Shown here one piece after another: positions 1 to 13,040 of a stretch of DNA of 64,000 bases. The translations under genes and the position numbers were made by a program. The notes below the pieces were generated by a model. It worked only from the letters and a program-made list of their open reading frames with translations, did no database searches and had not been told where the DNA came from. The number at the start of each line of letters is the position of its first letter. Within the stretch, counting starts at the first letter, position 1. Location: positions 7,149,416 to 7,213,415 of the forward strand of contig NC_037596.1 in the NCBI RefSeq assembly GCF_003073045.1, read 5' to 3'. This DNA is from Pomacea canaliculata (lineage: Eukaryota; Mollusca; Gastropoda; Architaenioglossa; Ampullariidae).

Positions 1-376
1 TCAACACACTCCACACAAAATACATTTTTGTTTGGTTTTATTAATGCTTTTAAAGCACCGTAACCAAATAAAACCCGTTTGTGACAATACCATTTCATTT
101 TAGCCACACAAAGGAAACCTCATAACACCCTTTATGACAAACCCTGAAGGTTATATTCGGAACCCTTCTTTTTTCTCGTCTGCTTGCTGACAAAACGAAC
201 TGTAATTATGAACCGGTTTCCACTGAAAGCCCAGCAAGCGTCCATCGCTGGTGCCAGGCGCTCGACTGAGTTTGTCTCCGGCGATCGAAGAGAATAATTA
301 TGATGAATAGCGCCTCGACATTTGCCTCCCCTTTTGTGCGCTCTTCAGGCTCTGCCACCTTCTAAAGGTGAGCCGG

Positions 377-384
377 TGACGTCA
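377..384. promoter_or_regulatory. perfect CRE octamer TGACGTCA
   Basis: This is one of six perfect TGACGTCA palindromes in the window. It is the consensus for CREB/ATF bZIP factors. No gene start is visible nearby, so function is only a possibility. Confidence 0.3.
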
Positions 385-689
385 CTGCTCCTTCCGCCAA
401 CTCGAAGGGACTGTGTACCTTGATAAACACAGTCGCAGACCTGCCATTGTGGTTTGAAAGTCTCCTGTGCGGGAAAGTTCGATGGTGTTTAGTAGCACGT
501 GTACTAACAGTCAAAAGGAATGTTGGGACTAATGTGAGAAGAGAATGTGGACAACTGTAATAATAGATTGTTACAACAGGAACAAGCGAATGAATGATCG
601 TTAAGCTTTTAAAAAAGAAGGGAAAGCAACCGAAATGAGAAGATTTATGAATATTTACTGTAATGCAAAAGATCCATTGACTAGATTCT

Positions 690-890
690 AGATGGGCAAT
701 AACCTCTGAGTGATTCACCGTGCCTAGGCCCCAAAATATGGAAGACCATGCTGAGCCTTCTGTTTCTCCCACCCCTAACCTTCATTAAATCAGGCAACTT
801 ATTGGGAGAGAGGTTTGCAGTCAGTGGAAGAGCAAGTTTCGAACCGACGACCTTCTAAAACAAAGTCTAACAACGAGAGAGGGAGGAAGT
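690..890 (-). repeat. tRNA-derived SINE-like copy
   Basis: Read on the minus strand, a degenerate polymerase III A box (around GTTGTTAGAC) is followed by a good B box (GGTTCGAAAC, about 838-847). A non-tRNA body follows that ends near GCACGGTGAATCACTCAG. This head-plus-body layout is typical of tRNA-derived SINEs. The ends are estimated because no poly-A tail or target duplication is obvious. A copy with a related head lies near 51,950. Confidence 0.45.
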
Positions 891-2661
891 AACAATGTCA
901 AATTTTTATTTACAAGTGTTTACCATACTAGGCTAAACAGGCAATTGTTTTATCCAACTCTCGCCTTATATAATTCAAAAAATAGATGGACAGAAATAGA
1001 CTGTGAAATATATGAGAAATATGAGAAGAAATGATATGCATTTGTTATCGTCTTCCTTTTTTTTTCTCCATTCTTTCCTTCCTGTATCCCTGTGATTTGC
1101 ACTAGTACTTTGAACTCAGTCTCCAATCTATAACTCCTAATAAATTTATTAAGACCTAATGAAAGGAAACGCACTGTCAGTTATTTTTCCGCTTTTCAAT
1201 CAATTTTACAAATAAGAAAATTTTTTTTTTTGTTTAGCACGATTAGGACTTCCGTCATTTTCTTCAAAAATTCACATGAAGCTTACTACTATCGACCAAA
1301 AACATCGCTTGTATGTGCATGCTAGACTTACTTTAGGCTTCAAAGGATTTTTTTTAGTGTAAAGCGAGCGAAGCTCATTTTGTTCGCTGAGATTTTAATT
1401 CAAGTGAATAATTCCTTCCATCACAATTAGAAGCAAAGAAAGGGAAGGTGTTTCCCAGTACATTGCATTTTCAGCCACAAGCGTTTTTCTCTATTCCCAT
1501 CTGTCTTAGTTCTAATTTTTCTACCCATCCCGTCTTCTTCTTTTTTTTGTACCTTAGTGAATAGGAATATTTCGTGTTGGTGTCATTTGAGTTTGGAAGT
1601 TCGACGTTTACTAAGGGTAGCCAGTGTAACGGTTTCTTTCTACATCTAGGAAGAGAATGGGCAGATCAATTTTGTTACGGGGCAGAGGGAGAGAGATTAA
1701 AATACATTCACACACCCACACATAGGACAAACGCATACATTAAATTTCACACAAAGAATTATACAACTACAACCCACTCACATCATAAACACAAACAACA
1801 ACACGTCACTGAATCGATTAGTTAGAGCGACAGGGTTCAAACCTATTAAAATGCACACTGCCGTGTTCAATACTCGTGTGAATCAGTGTATTTTTTCCAG
1901 CTAACCAAGCAGTGAAATGAGACTGAAAGTAAGGCAGCGATGAAAGTGGATGGGTACCATCCTCAGAAAGGTTGGCCATGAGGTAAGCAAGGGCCTCAAC
2001 GCCTCAGTCCTCTAAGATCACTAGTCTCCCTTTGCCTTTTTTACAGACTCACTGATTCTCTCTCTCTCACACACACGTCAAGAGGGAATACCTTTATAAA
2101 TATTATATATATACATACACCATTATCTATATATTCTACTACCTAGATATCTATCTCAATCTCTACTATCTATCGGAAAATAGAATGCACTATCTGTACA
2201 TCTCGCATGTCAGTCAATCAGGTAGCGGCCTTGCCAACAAATACCTGATGCCTTGCAGTTGATGGCACATGATGATGGTAAAATAACATGATGGAAATAT
2301 GCATTAATTTTAAGAGACAGCTAGAGGCACTAGCCGTAGAGCTGTAAACGAGACCTTAATCACATTTAGCAAAAGTTCACACCGACACACCGATGGAACT
2401 GTTACCCAACACTCCCTCAGACTGCAGTGAGCTCAATCATTGAAATCGAGCTTACGCTTCACATCATCACAACCCTTGGAAGTATTTCCTATAAGCGAAT
2501 ATTTTCAGACTGACATTTCCTATCAATATTTATTTCCCTTTCACCTGGTTTATCTGTGCCCCTGCCAACTTCCATCCCACCCCCCAAAGATCCTCCCCTC
2601 TCCAGCCACTCTCGTACGTGTGCTTTTCGACGATGAAGGGGGATGGTTATAAAGGTTGGTG

Positions 2662-2693
2662 AGCTGGTAATTTCATCCAATGAATTACCAGCT
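2662..2693. repeat. perfect 11-bp inverted repeat (hairpin)
   Basis: The arms AGCTGGTAATT (2662-2672) and AATTACCAGCT (2683-2693) are exact reverse complements around a 10-base loop. It could be a transcription-factor palindrome, a transposon scrap or an RNA hairpin. No U-rich tail or host gene supports any one of these. Confidence 0.5.
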
Positions 2694-5600
2694 GTCGTCT
2701 GGCAGTTTGCACGAATGTGGACGCAATCGATTCTCACGTGGTCGGACAATACCCTGGTGAAGAAAGGGGTGAGTGGGTGAGCTAGGGAAGCTACCCCTCT
2801 ACCTCGCCCCCTCACTCCCCACCGTCATAAAGGTGGGAAAGGTAATCAGGCAAATGAAGGGCCCATGCACACGGGCACCAGGCAGGGGAGCTAACTTATT
2901 TGGTAGATTGCAGTCTGCATGATCTCCCCGCCGTCAGAGTCGGGTGCCCGCCTCACAGTCAATATTGGCGATGCTGCGAGATGATGCAGCTCGCAGGTTG
3001 TTAGCTGCTGTGGCGGTTGGTTTGGTCGTTGCTCTTGAATCCTAAATGGTTAACGTGAACTTTGAGCTTGAAATGTGACCGCGACAGGGTCGAAGGTTAA
3101 TGTGAGGTCTTGGTTTTTAGTTACACTTCTAGAGAATGGTAGAGGGTAGTAAAGTGGTGATTTTCTTACAAGAGCTTCCCGAGAGATAAGAAAAAGAGTT
3201 TAAAGAGTTCGCTTCCAAATACCGAAAGGACACAAACTACATTTACTTTTTCAGATTTTTTTCTCTCAAATTTCGGTTTCTATCTTTCATTCTTGAGATT
3301 TTTCCCTTTCCATTTTTCACTCTGTCTTTGCTTTGTATTTCATTGTTTCGATGTCAGAATATATTTAATTATCTCTTTAGTTGGCCTAAACAGAGATTCA
3401 CCTGGTGATTACTAATGTCAATCTTACTGCTTGTCGCTTTGTTTAAGTCCATCATGTTCAATTTGTCGGGAAAGACACTAATGGAATATAAATTAGTGCT
3501 TGAAACTTGTCTAAAAGATAAATGGAGTTTTAAAACTCAGCTTTTGTTTCATTATAAAGAGTTATGAAGTCTCTTACTTTTTGCTATAAACAAATGAGAT
3601 AACATGTTTTATATATCAATCGTGACAAAGACAGTGAGTGATGTCATATGTCAACAAGACATCATGTCACAACAAGGGGAGAATAAATAAATAAATGTGA
3701 AATAAATCTTTGTCGAAAAGTGGTGACATTTTGCTAAATAGATGTTAGTTAAAGGACTACTGTGGTGCAATATTTTACAGATAAAGCTCAATAATAGATA
3801 ATATTTCATACAGTTTAAGTGATTCACACCTTACTCTGTACACTGGAATAGGTCAACAACATGCATGAGAATAATTCATGGATACATTCTTATTGTGAAA
3901 TCCACAGCCAATGGGAGAGCTGTTAAATATATGTACATTACACATATCATGACATCATGATTTGGACTTCTTTGTCTGCATGGTGGTGTTTGTATGAGTT
4001 TGTATCTTGATAACGGAAGAGGGGTATTCAAGGAGATTCACAAAATCATTTTTTAAATAATTGTATGAACCCCGCCAGTTCTTTATGAACAATGAAACGG
4101 GGGTTACAAGGATTGACAAGTATCCTTCTGGTAAGACCCTCAAAAAAAATTTTAACACCACTTACATCGGCCTTTACTGGTCCTTTTTTTTTTCTTGACA
4201 TTATAATCAAAAATGCTTTTAAAATAATGACATTGTGTCAAAAACTTCAAGCAAACACCATGGTTTTTATTTCCCGAAATGAAACCCGATTGTTCAACAT
4301 AATCAACTTTAATTACATTCCCGAAGAACATATTTTAAAAATAGAATAATTTGTTCGACTTCTCAATATGTGTTAAGCTTACTTATATTTTTTGTGATAG
4401 TTTTATTGATAGCGATAAGTGATGATCTATTGATACGATAAACATAATGATTTTGATGTTGACATCGCTCATGTTATTACCACTAGTAGTTGTTTTTATT
4501 ATTACTTCTGGAAAAGTAAGAGTGTACTTTCCTGGTGTTAATGGAATCTTGTTGCCTGTACCATACGTCCATGTATATGTCTGTGTTTGTGAGAGAGACA
4601 GAAAGTGTGAGTGAGAGACAAAAGATAGACAGACAGAGTATTTTAGGGGTGAAACCCTTTCATTGTCTGCATGGGGAATTCAGTTTGATGAAATGCATCC
4701 TTTTTTTTGATTTTGTTCTGGGGCACGAGCTTCTCCTGCTGGTTATTCACCGCCAAGTCACTGAGTTCACTCTCCTCTCCTCTTAACATCTCCCCCTCAC
4801 CCTATCTCTTTCACTCACCCCCTCTCCTCCCTCACCCACCACTCACCTGACATTCGCAAGGGTCTCACAAGTGGGTTTCGGGCTAATAACAATTATTAGT
4901 CTGTCAAAAACATTGCCGTATTGTGACACAGTAATTTGTTTCCCTCTTTCGTGGAACAGGATGCAAATCAATGGGAACACAATTGAGATTTACCTCCCCT
5001 AATTATCCTAACAGTCATGAGTCATGGCGTTAAGGGGACTCCGCCATTTGGACGATATTCTATGTAACCCTGTGGGCTTATCGACCTTCTCTGTCTCTCT
5101 ATCCTTTCTCCTCTGTCTGGTTTTTTTTTTGTATTTTTATTTTTATTTTTTTTTACCCCCTCTCTCTCTCTTTCTCTCACTCCCTCTCTACTCTCTATTT
5201 CTCTCTCTTGCTTTTCTCTCTTCAGATCTTTCTCAATTGTGTAAATTGGTACATACTCCATTTAAGAACATGATTGAGCTCCTAATGCTTGTAGTATGGA
5301 ATTTTTAAAGAATTCTGTCAATCTTTCTTATACTGGATCTTTAAACTTTTCTGCCACTATCCAGGAGTAGTAATAAAGGTGAATATTCTATTCTGTCGAT
5401 CCACATACGCCAAAGAATGAATATTTCAATAGTATTAACAAGTCGTCCACAATATTTTCTAGAAGATTCTGTGTGTTTACCTGCAGTAAATAACAAAGAT
5501 CTTGAATAATGGTCATGTAGAGAAAAATTATAAGACAAGGCAACTGTCGCAGCAAAGTGAATTCTGAATTTAAAATGACAGGAGTGCGAACATTTCCATG

Positions 5601-6544
5601 AACCGTGAATCCTGTTACCAGGCCACGATGCCACTAAACCTTGCGAGGCTGAACCACTCATTTTTTTGAAGTCATTTATGAAACACGTTTTCCGGGCGTT
5701 ATTTATGTAATTTCGTTTTTGAGTAGACAAGAAAGTGTTAAATTCTCTGTAACTTCAGACTTATGACTGCAACATAAAGCACCTTTCTTCTGGTCTAGAC
5801 GCCCGTGACAACTTATGATTACGATGCATGGGCAGGAAATGATATTTTAGTCTGGATTGTGAGATTTGCTTCACACTCCGGGGCTGGACTATTTGCTGAG
5901 ACTGGCGGTGAGTTCACAGTAAACAAATGTTTCAGGACCATTATAGTCCCCAGGTTTTCAAACTGGTACTCGAAGGTATGACGGGTGGTAAAAATTAATC
6001 CCCATAACTTTTAACAGCAAAAAAAAAAATGTTTTCATCTTTTTATTTTGTACTTTGATAAAATTTTGATAATTACATCAGATCATCCATTCAGCTAGCA
6101 CCTTAAGAGGTGTGCTTTTTATGTAGACCCTATTCCACCTACACATTCAGAAAATCCCACACAAAGCTCCTCTCCCACAAACAACCAACAGAAGAGAGAA
6201 GTGCCCGGCACACCACCTATTGTGTGAGCACCAAGGCTGAGTAGAATGAAAGCAATTCTGTTTTATTTACTTGGCTTAGCTTCATAATGTCCTTTTCTGT
6301 ACTTTGTCTTGCCTTCCGCTGTTGTTACGCAAGACAAAAACAAACTACAAGACTCTAAGTATTTCTTCTTCGATTCATATTCACGTGATTTCCTGATGAT
6401 GCTCTCTTCTGAACGGAAGGAATAATTGACCATCTTCCATTTAAGAAAAAAGAACCACTGTTGGCCCGTAGGCTTGGAAAAATGCGCTAGAGGATGGATG
6501 TAAGACAAGAGACCGGAAATGAACTGAGTTACCACCCGTTGGAT

Positions 6545-6680
6545 CGACATTGGAAAATGTGCTTCAGTACCCGCAGTGCCGGAAGTGTTGGACAGGTGAA
6601 GAAGAGTCGCCTCAATACCTATGCCAGCAGCTCAGGTACGAAGGAGCAGGTCTTCCGGAAATGAAAAAAGTGCGTGCGGA
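6545..6680 (+). repeat. possible LINE ORF2 C-terminal scrap
   Basis: One plus-strand frame reads as a short cysteine- and glutamate-rich stretch (CRKCWTGEEESPQYLCQQLR). It resembles the C-x2-C-GEEE-x-C tails at the end of some non-LTR retrotransposon ORF2 proteins. It is short and has no other LINE sequence around it, so this is a weak call. Confidence 0.25.
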
Positions 6681-8421
6681 CAGAAAATAGGAAATGAAAT
6701 GACGTGAACGTGTCTGTCCTGCCCGTCACTCGAGGAGTCAGGATCAATCAAACTGATCGACAGCGACTTACACTTAAAAAAAATGAAGAAGTTAGAGGTA
6801 GTTAACATACTGTCGTAAGAGAGGAAGATGTTACATTTCTCAGGCCCAGCTTTTGTCATGGCGTGCCATATTTTTACTTTTCATAATCATTTTCGGAGTC
6901 AGGTACCTACTCTACAATTGGTTCAACTGCTGAAAGACAAAGCGTCAAATGGGTATTGAACCTTTGGGTTTGGGTTTGAACGTTGTTCATCCAACTACGA
7001 CATTTCTCATTCAGAAACCATTCACACTCTTTTTCGCTCTTTTCCTTCTCTCTCTCTCTCTTTACCTTTATTGATAGCTGTCTTGGTCAGTTGGTCTGTC
7101 GAAGATAATTTGTCTTGTGTATTACAGCATGCTACAATGTATACAACACACATCATGAACGCGCTGCAATTTAATACAGAATATAATTATCTTTAATATG
7201 TGTTTGGTAAGTTTATGTGCATGTGTATTTGTAGGATAGAAGAATAAATAACTCTCAGAATAGTTTAAAAAATAGGAAACGCTATGTACCTTCCAGGAAT
7301 GAAGTACGGCTAGACGAAGATTACTAGGAAGAAATATTCATGGCAAAAAAACCTTGTGTACAGATATACAGTTGTAAAAGGTCTTCTAAATAATGGTAAA
7401 TTTATATACTTCGTGGAGAATTTTAAGCAGGGTTATGAATACATCAAAGTAAAAACTACATTTCAGATTAGTAGCAAGAAATGAGGCTAAAAGTAACCAA
7501 ACTCTTTTGTGACAATATGAAACCCTTTTTTAGCAATGAATATCTTCTTACTAAAGCTTGACATTTGTTCCTCCAGTGATAAAACTTTTTTAAATCGGGC
7601 AAAAGTTTCTAAGGGTCAGCCTCCCAAGCATCCCAAGTCCCATTGTCACTTTTGCCTTAGCTCAGAATGTTAACCAATATTCCAATATTCAGAAAGTATA
7701 CAACTGGTTTTTGCCGTTAACATAATAGTTTGACAAATTTTGTCATTTTTCCTGATTTAAAATGGTTTTACAGGGACTATTCTTCTTTGCACTTGCTGTG
7801 TCACTTTGGCAGTTTGACACACAGCCGTGGCTACAACACAGTGAGACAGAGCAAGACACTAAAACTATTTTCTTATTCTTCAAAGAAATATTTCAAAAAA
7901 TCTAAGTTTTCTTAAACCTTTGCATCTGTCATCAACTGTGATAGTGGGCGTGGCGTAATTTCCGTTAGAACTCGCAGTAAACATAATTAGTGCGCGTCCC
8001 GTGTTGTCTACCCGTTAATAAAATATGACGAGGACTGCTCCTTTAACCGAGTTTCTAAAACAAAAAATACCCGCGGCATGAGAGAGAACATTGAGTGTAT
8101 GAATACATAGGAGGGGCTAACATTCAAATTGACACTGAAAAATAATGATTCAGGGTGAACCGGAGGTGCTCCATTAAAATAAAATTAGAAAAAACGGACA
8201 GACAGACTGGGAAAATTAAAACCCTCGCACAAAAGTAATTAGACAGAAGTTACTGAAGCATGGCTTTGGAAAATACAGTGAGGATGTAGAAAAACAGGAG
8301 AAGCTAATTTAGACAAAAGTAGGATCGAAAGATAGATAGGGCAAACAAAAAAAAATCATAAAATGAGTGGATGAACACACGAAAAGTGTTATAGAAATCG
8401 GACAACGTTTGCAAAATGACC

Positions 8422-8716
8422 TTTAAGCCTGACTCACACGGTGCGACTGGGAGTGTCCAGTCAGGAACTAGTTAAGCCGTGTGGAATACAAAGTGTCATC
8501 TTATGTCGATCAATATACATTTTCATCGCTCACCCACCCATCCTTCTTCAGCCCCCCTAAGCCGTCATACTCCTCTATCACTTGAGAACCTAACGGAAAA
8601 CAATCGATCTAATTTCCAAAATTAATCAGTTTTTTTAAAGTTTTTATTGTTGCTGATGGTTGGACTAGTTTTTAACTTATTTCATTTGAGTTTTGGTGCG
8701 TGTGAGCCAGGCTTTA
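8422..8716. mobile_element. MITE-type DNA transposon with terminal inverted repeats
   Basis: The left end (8424-8446) reads AAGCCTGACTCACACGGTGC. The reverse complement of the right end (8693-8715) reads AAAGCCTGGCTCACACGCAC. The outer 16 bases match at 15 positions. TTA/TTTA flanks both ends and is a candidate target duplication. The 295-bp element has no coding capacity, so it would be a non-autonomous miniature inverted-repeat element. The superfamily cannot be fixed from the ends alone. Confidence 0.7.
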
Positions 8717-11700
8717 GTCGTTGCTTTGGTGACGGCTTACTTGTTGTGGCTGCATTCTAGTTTTTTAAAAAAATTATTTGGTGTACTCCTCCCCTCTCCT
8801 CGTCTCCGTCCTTCACCATTATGAACACTGTACCACTCACAAGCTTTCTCTCTGAAATGTAATAGTTGCGATATCACCTGTGTTCAGGTTTGTTTGTTCT
8901 TTGTCAACATATGATCTCGCTTTTAAGGCATCGTCTAAGCCCTCATCTGGTATTCGCGCCTGTAATTGATTTTATAACCAAATTAATAACCGCCATAGAA
9001 CGATACTTTATCGACAATTTTGTTTGGAACAGGTTCCGGCATATTATTATCTTTTTTAAAACTTTTCATTCATTTTATTGTTTAATCGTGCTGAAGTATT
9101 AGTTGAGTTATTGATTTGTAAAACATTTGACAAGAAGAGAAGAATTGGAGATATTTTTTAAATAATTTTTGGAGAGCTGATACACAAAAGTGGGTGAAGA
9201 TATCCACAAAACTTTAGATGGACGGGAGCACAGAAGTAATGGACATAGTCCAGGAAAGTATCCATGGTTATATCTTTAAAGCTCTTTCGTAACTGGGCAA
9301 AATATATTCAAACCTTTGACCAAAATTGTCAACATTGTATGTGAATGTTGCATCAACCCAATAGTTCTGAGTTTTGGACTTTTAAATTTTTATTTTATTT
9401 TATTTATTTTTTTTTTTTTTGAGCTTACACCTTGACATTTATTTCATTTTATTTTTATTAATATCACAACATATATGACATTTATCACATTGATTACTAC
9501 ATTCATTCAGTATAGAAGGGGGAAAGGACTTTGAAATTTTAGTCAACATGTCCAGTCTCGTTTTCCAATATATTACCATTGCACGTGCGAACGAAAAGGG
9601 ACTTCGGGGTACTTCAGAGTCTTGACCCTTTCGGGGCTTTGCTCGGTTCAGAACAGCCTTCAGGCAGGACAAGAAATGTGTAAACAAATTCGTAAAGCCA
9701 TTACTCGGGACGATTTTATAACAAACACGTCACATCCGGGCATTTTTCACGCGGCTTTTCTCAACGTTTCTATCGATTCGGCGTCGGGCTTTCAAAATAT
9801 ATGTTTACATTTTAAAAACGCGAACAAAAGAGCCCCACACTTCCTGTCTGGAGATTCTTACAGAGATGGCTTTGTTTGGACCTTCCACTGTGGCTATTGT
9901 TTCCACTTCTCAGGTCCATCGGTTCGGAACGCTTGCAGCTTTGTTGACGAAGGTCCCCACTATGTTTAAATGCCTTTGATTAGCACATCAGCTTTCATTC
10001 ACCTGCCCGGGTACAGTCTCTGACACTGCCCAGCAGTGCGGAACGAGCTCCATCTTGTACCCGTATGTGTGTAGCTAGCTTTTCTCATCTGCTTTTTTTT
10101 AAACAAAGGCATTCGAGCCTTTTAATTGCAATTATGTTTATCAGTTTGCTGAAAGAAATATGATCATGAGCAGACTAAACGTGGACTGTGATGAAGTGGT
10201 TTGTGCTTTTAATAGAACTATTTCTACCTCTATTCTTTTGTTCTTATAGTTTTGTTCCTGTTTATTTGTTTTTATAGGATTTATGGTTGTTATTTTATTT
10301 CCTTTTTTCTTTAATGTAAGAATTTTTTTTTGCTTAATTTTTGACAGCGTGGCTCTTCCCACCCTTATACGCCAGGATTTAAAACGGTTGAGAGATGAAA
10401 AAAAGGGAAAAAAGCAAGACAGTTACACAGAGGGAAAAAAGAATTTTAAAGTTTTCTTAATAAATGCCGAGATGTTGCCTGCTTTGGAGAGTTAACCTGC
10501 TTTATTTTGTATAATATCTTCTTTCGCTACTCTATTCATAGTTTTAGTTTCTTGTTCTTTCTCACTCCTTTTTTCCATTTTGTCTCTTGTCTGTTTTCTA
10601 GTTCCCGATCCTTCAGTCTGTTCTCCTCTTTCTCTACCATTTCTTCGTTAGCCTACATTTGAAAGACAGTTATTCAACTTTTCGTAAAGTTGCTGTCAGT
10701 CATGAAGGAGCCATCGTTCATGAATTATTTAGGATTTCGCAGGACAAAAGGGGAAAGGTCGTGATAAATCAAGTTTTCAGGCCCCAAAGAGCTTTTTGCT
10801 GCAATAAAGTCAGTAAACCTTAGAAAGGTGCCTTGAAAATCTCCTTTTAAGCTTCCTTGAAACATTGCCTGTGACAAATGTATGCCTGCACAGAGATGTC
10901 ATTTATGCAGAATTCATTATATCCAAGACATGTTGGGAGAATATTTGGGCTTCGTTTGTTCTTGACAGAGTTATCCTCGTCTTTGTCAGAGGCAGGAAGG
11001 TCAGAAGTCGTAAGTCTAAGTCGGAGACATCCGACTTTCACTTCTGGAAGGATCTCCTTATTGACCTGTTTCTATAAATTTCACGAAGCATCTGACAGGC
11101 AGGGTTGTCTTCCGGAGGGACGGCAGACGACTCCCCTTGGCGCCGATTCTCGTCCCGATAACGAAAGCGGAAGTGTTCGCCATCGAGCAGGAGCTTGGGA
11201 TTGCGTCCCTTTTGCACCAGACGACTGAGATTACCTTTTCTTTTCATCTCACTCAGCACTGTGGTGGTTCCCTACCCAAATCCACTCTTCAAACTTTGAA
11301 TTCAAAGAAATAGAAAAAATCTTGCATCTCTATTGAAGCTCAAACTCAGATTGTCTTTATCAAAAACAACAATAAACAATATATGGACACGATTTCAAGT
11401 TATCCCTTGACTGACTCAACCACCTTCTTGAAAATCCCTTCACAAAGTCCAGGCATTTCTATATAGGAAATAATTAAACAAATAAAGAAAATATCAAATG
11501 AATTGTTAAGTCGGTAAAGCTTTTTAAATTTTAAAAATTATGTCCAGAAAACAAAGCTGGTTTGACCACCATAATGCCAATTATTAAATTTTATGCTTTG
11601 AAAAAAAGCAATAAACATAGCAACACAAGTTTAAGTCTTAAAATTCGTCAGTGCTGTGCTATTATATGAATATTATTTGTGAAAGGTTGCTGTCAGCAGA

Positions 11701-12700
11701 CACAAAAGGAAGTAGTCCAAGAACCATTGTAAGAAGACAAAATCCTGTAGCAATGGCGGTGTTCATGTCAGACGCATCTTGACCACATTTTAGTACAATG
11801 ACCTTTCTTCGCATATTCAATCCTACCTTGCAGCGCCCACTTACCAAAGGTCAATTCTTCACCCTGAATTCCCAGCGACAACCTGACGATGGCTTTTGGC
11901 GAGTACAAACACCTTGAAGGCAAATGTGCGGCAGACAATGTTTGAGGCGTGGGCAGACTAAACTCTTTGTCGTGGAAAAAGAAGAAATATGAAGAAGATG
12001 TGTTACAGAAAGAGCTGGAACAGGTCATAAGCTCCTTGAAGGTTTTCAAAGATCGATTGATCAGATACATGCGTCTGACGGAGGAAAAAGAAAAGTGCTT
12101 CTAAGGTATAGAGAAAAGATTTTCCGAAAGGTCATGAGCTCGATTGGTAAATGTCAATTAGTGTTACATGCGCTTGCACGGCAGAAACATATGAAAATAT
12201 CGATATAAATGACAAAAATTAATTTTAAAAAAGTTTACAGAAAAGTTGACAAAAATCGTGAGAGGAGTGTCTACCTCGAGAAATTTCAAAGCACGGGGAA
12301 AAAACAGAAAACAAAACTTGTTGCCTTTAAAAAAAAAAAATTTTCTTTTGTGAACTGGTAAAGATGTCAATAGGAGATTTGTGGAAGGAAGTGATGGCCG
12401 GATGCTGGATGGTGTGGACGACAAGTCACTTGCTCGCACACAGTAGCCATTACACTCAATGGCCTTCGTGGAGCTGCATTGATCGCTGAGGGGAACAACT
12501 GTTTGTCGAGGTGCGAATGTGCGTGCAGGCACGCATGCAGGCACCGAGGTGCACGTGCCGAGGGATGGTCCCGTAGTCTGCATGCTCTTCCAGTGACGAC
12601 CTCGTGATCTCCAGTACGCCCAAACGCACCCAGACACGCCAACGGGTGTATCTACCCATTCATGTGGATCGAGGGTCTACACAGGTGCATGTAGCAACGT
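8717..12700. other. intergenic, no gene recognised
   Basis: No supportable exon is present. A moderately GC-rich stretch near 9,590-10,070 and another near 10,690-11,230 stand out from AT-rich surroundings and could be regulatory. The short open frames overlapping them on both strands have no recognisable domain. Confidence 0.5.
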
Positions 12701-12716
12701 ATTGAAGAAAGCTCGC

Positions 12717-12751
<35 letters not shown>

Positions 12752-12778
12752 GGAGGAGGAGGAAGGAGGAGGAGGATG
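12717..12778. repeat. (GAT)n/(GAG)n microsatellite
   Basis: About eleven GAT units pass into GAG/GGA units. The minus-strand frame across it encodes only poly-Ile. Confidence 0.95.
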
Positions 12779-12956
12779 CAGGAATACTTCTAATCTTACT
12801 TTCTCTGTCAAGCGTACACACCGTCACCATGGTTTCCGACAAAGACTATTTCGTTAGAAAAAATTCTTAACGCAGGACTGGACTTAGCTCTATAGATTTG
12901 TTATCCTCTTTGTTTCCGAATACTGAGACCACAACCCCACAACTAAGCCTTTCATT

Positions 12957-13040
12957 ACGCCCTCTAGCGGCAAACCCCACAGTAGCGTGTGACGTCGTCT
13001 CCCCCTCCACAACCGGATGTGGAGGAAACGCCGCCATGTT
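12957..13040. promoter_or_regulatory. GC-rich promoter-like cluster: CTCF-like, CRE-like, ETS-like and YY1-like words
   Basis: Within 84 bases are a CTCF-type word on the minus strand (GCCGCTAGAGGGCGT, 12957-12971), TGACGTCG (12990-12997), an ETS-like ACCGGATGT (13012-13020) and GCCGCCATGTT (13030-13040). The last reads on the minus strand as the YY1 word AACATGGCGGC. Such combinations mark broad CpG promoters in animals. On the minus strand the ATG of that word opens a 57-codon frame with no recognisable domain. No downstream gene is identified. Confidence 0.35.

Larger units (their letters stand above)
1..8420. other. intergenic, no gene recognised
   Basis: No reading frame here combines plausible length, composition and splice signals. 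The open frames present are short and look random. The stretch holds a SINE-like copy near 690-890, a CRE octamer at 377-384, CA/CT-rich microsatellite tracts near 1690-1810 and 2055-2080, a perfect 11-bp hairpin at 2662-2693, a CT-rich tract near 5150-5222 and a possible LINE scrap near 6545-6680. The composition is AT-rich overall. Confidence 0.6.

Noticed and set aside
1815-2040. Good polymerase III B-box word (GGGTTCAAACCT) suggesting a tRNA gene or SINE
   Set aside because: No acceptor stem, no correctly spaced A box and no cloverleaf; similarity to the other SINE-like copies was not convincing.
6860-7000. Possible third SINE-like copy on the minus strand (GGTTCAATACCC, GAGTAGGTAC)
   Set aside because: Shared words with the copy near 51,950 are few and short; not enough for a feature.
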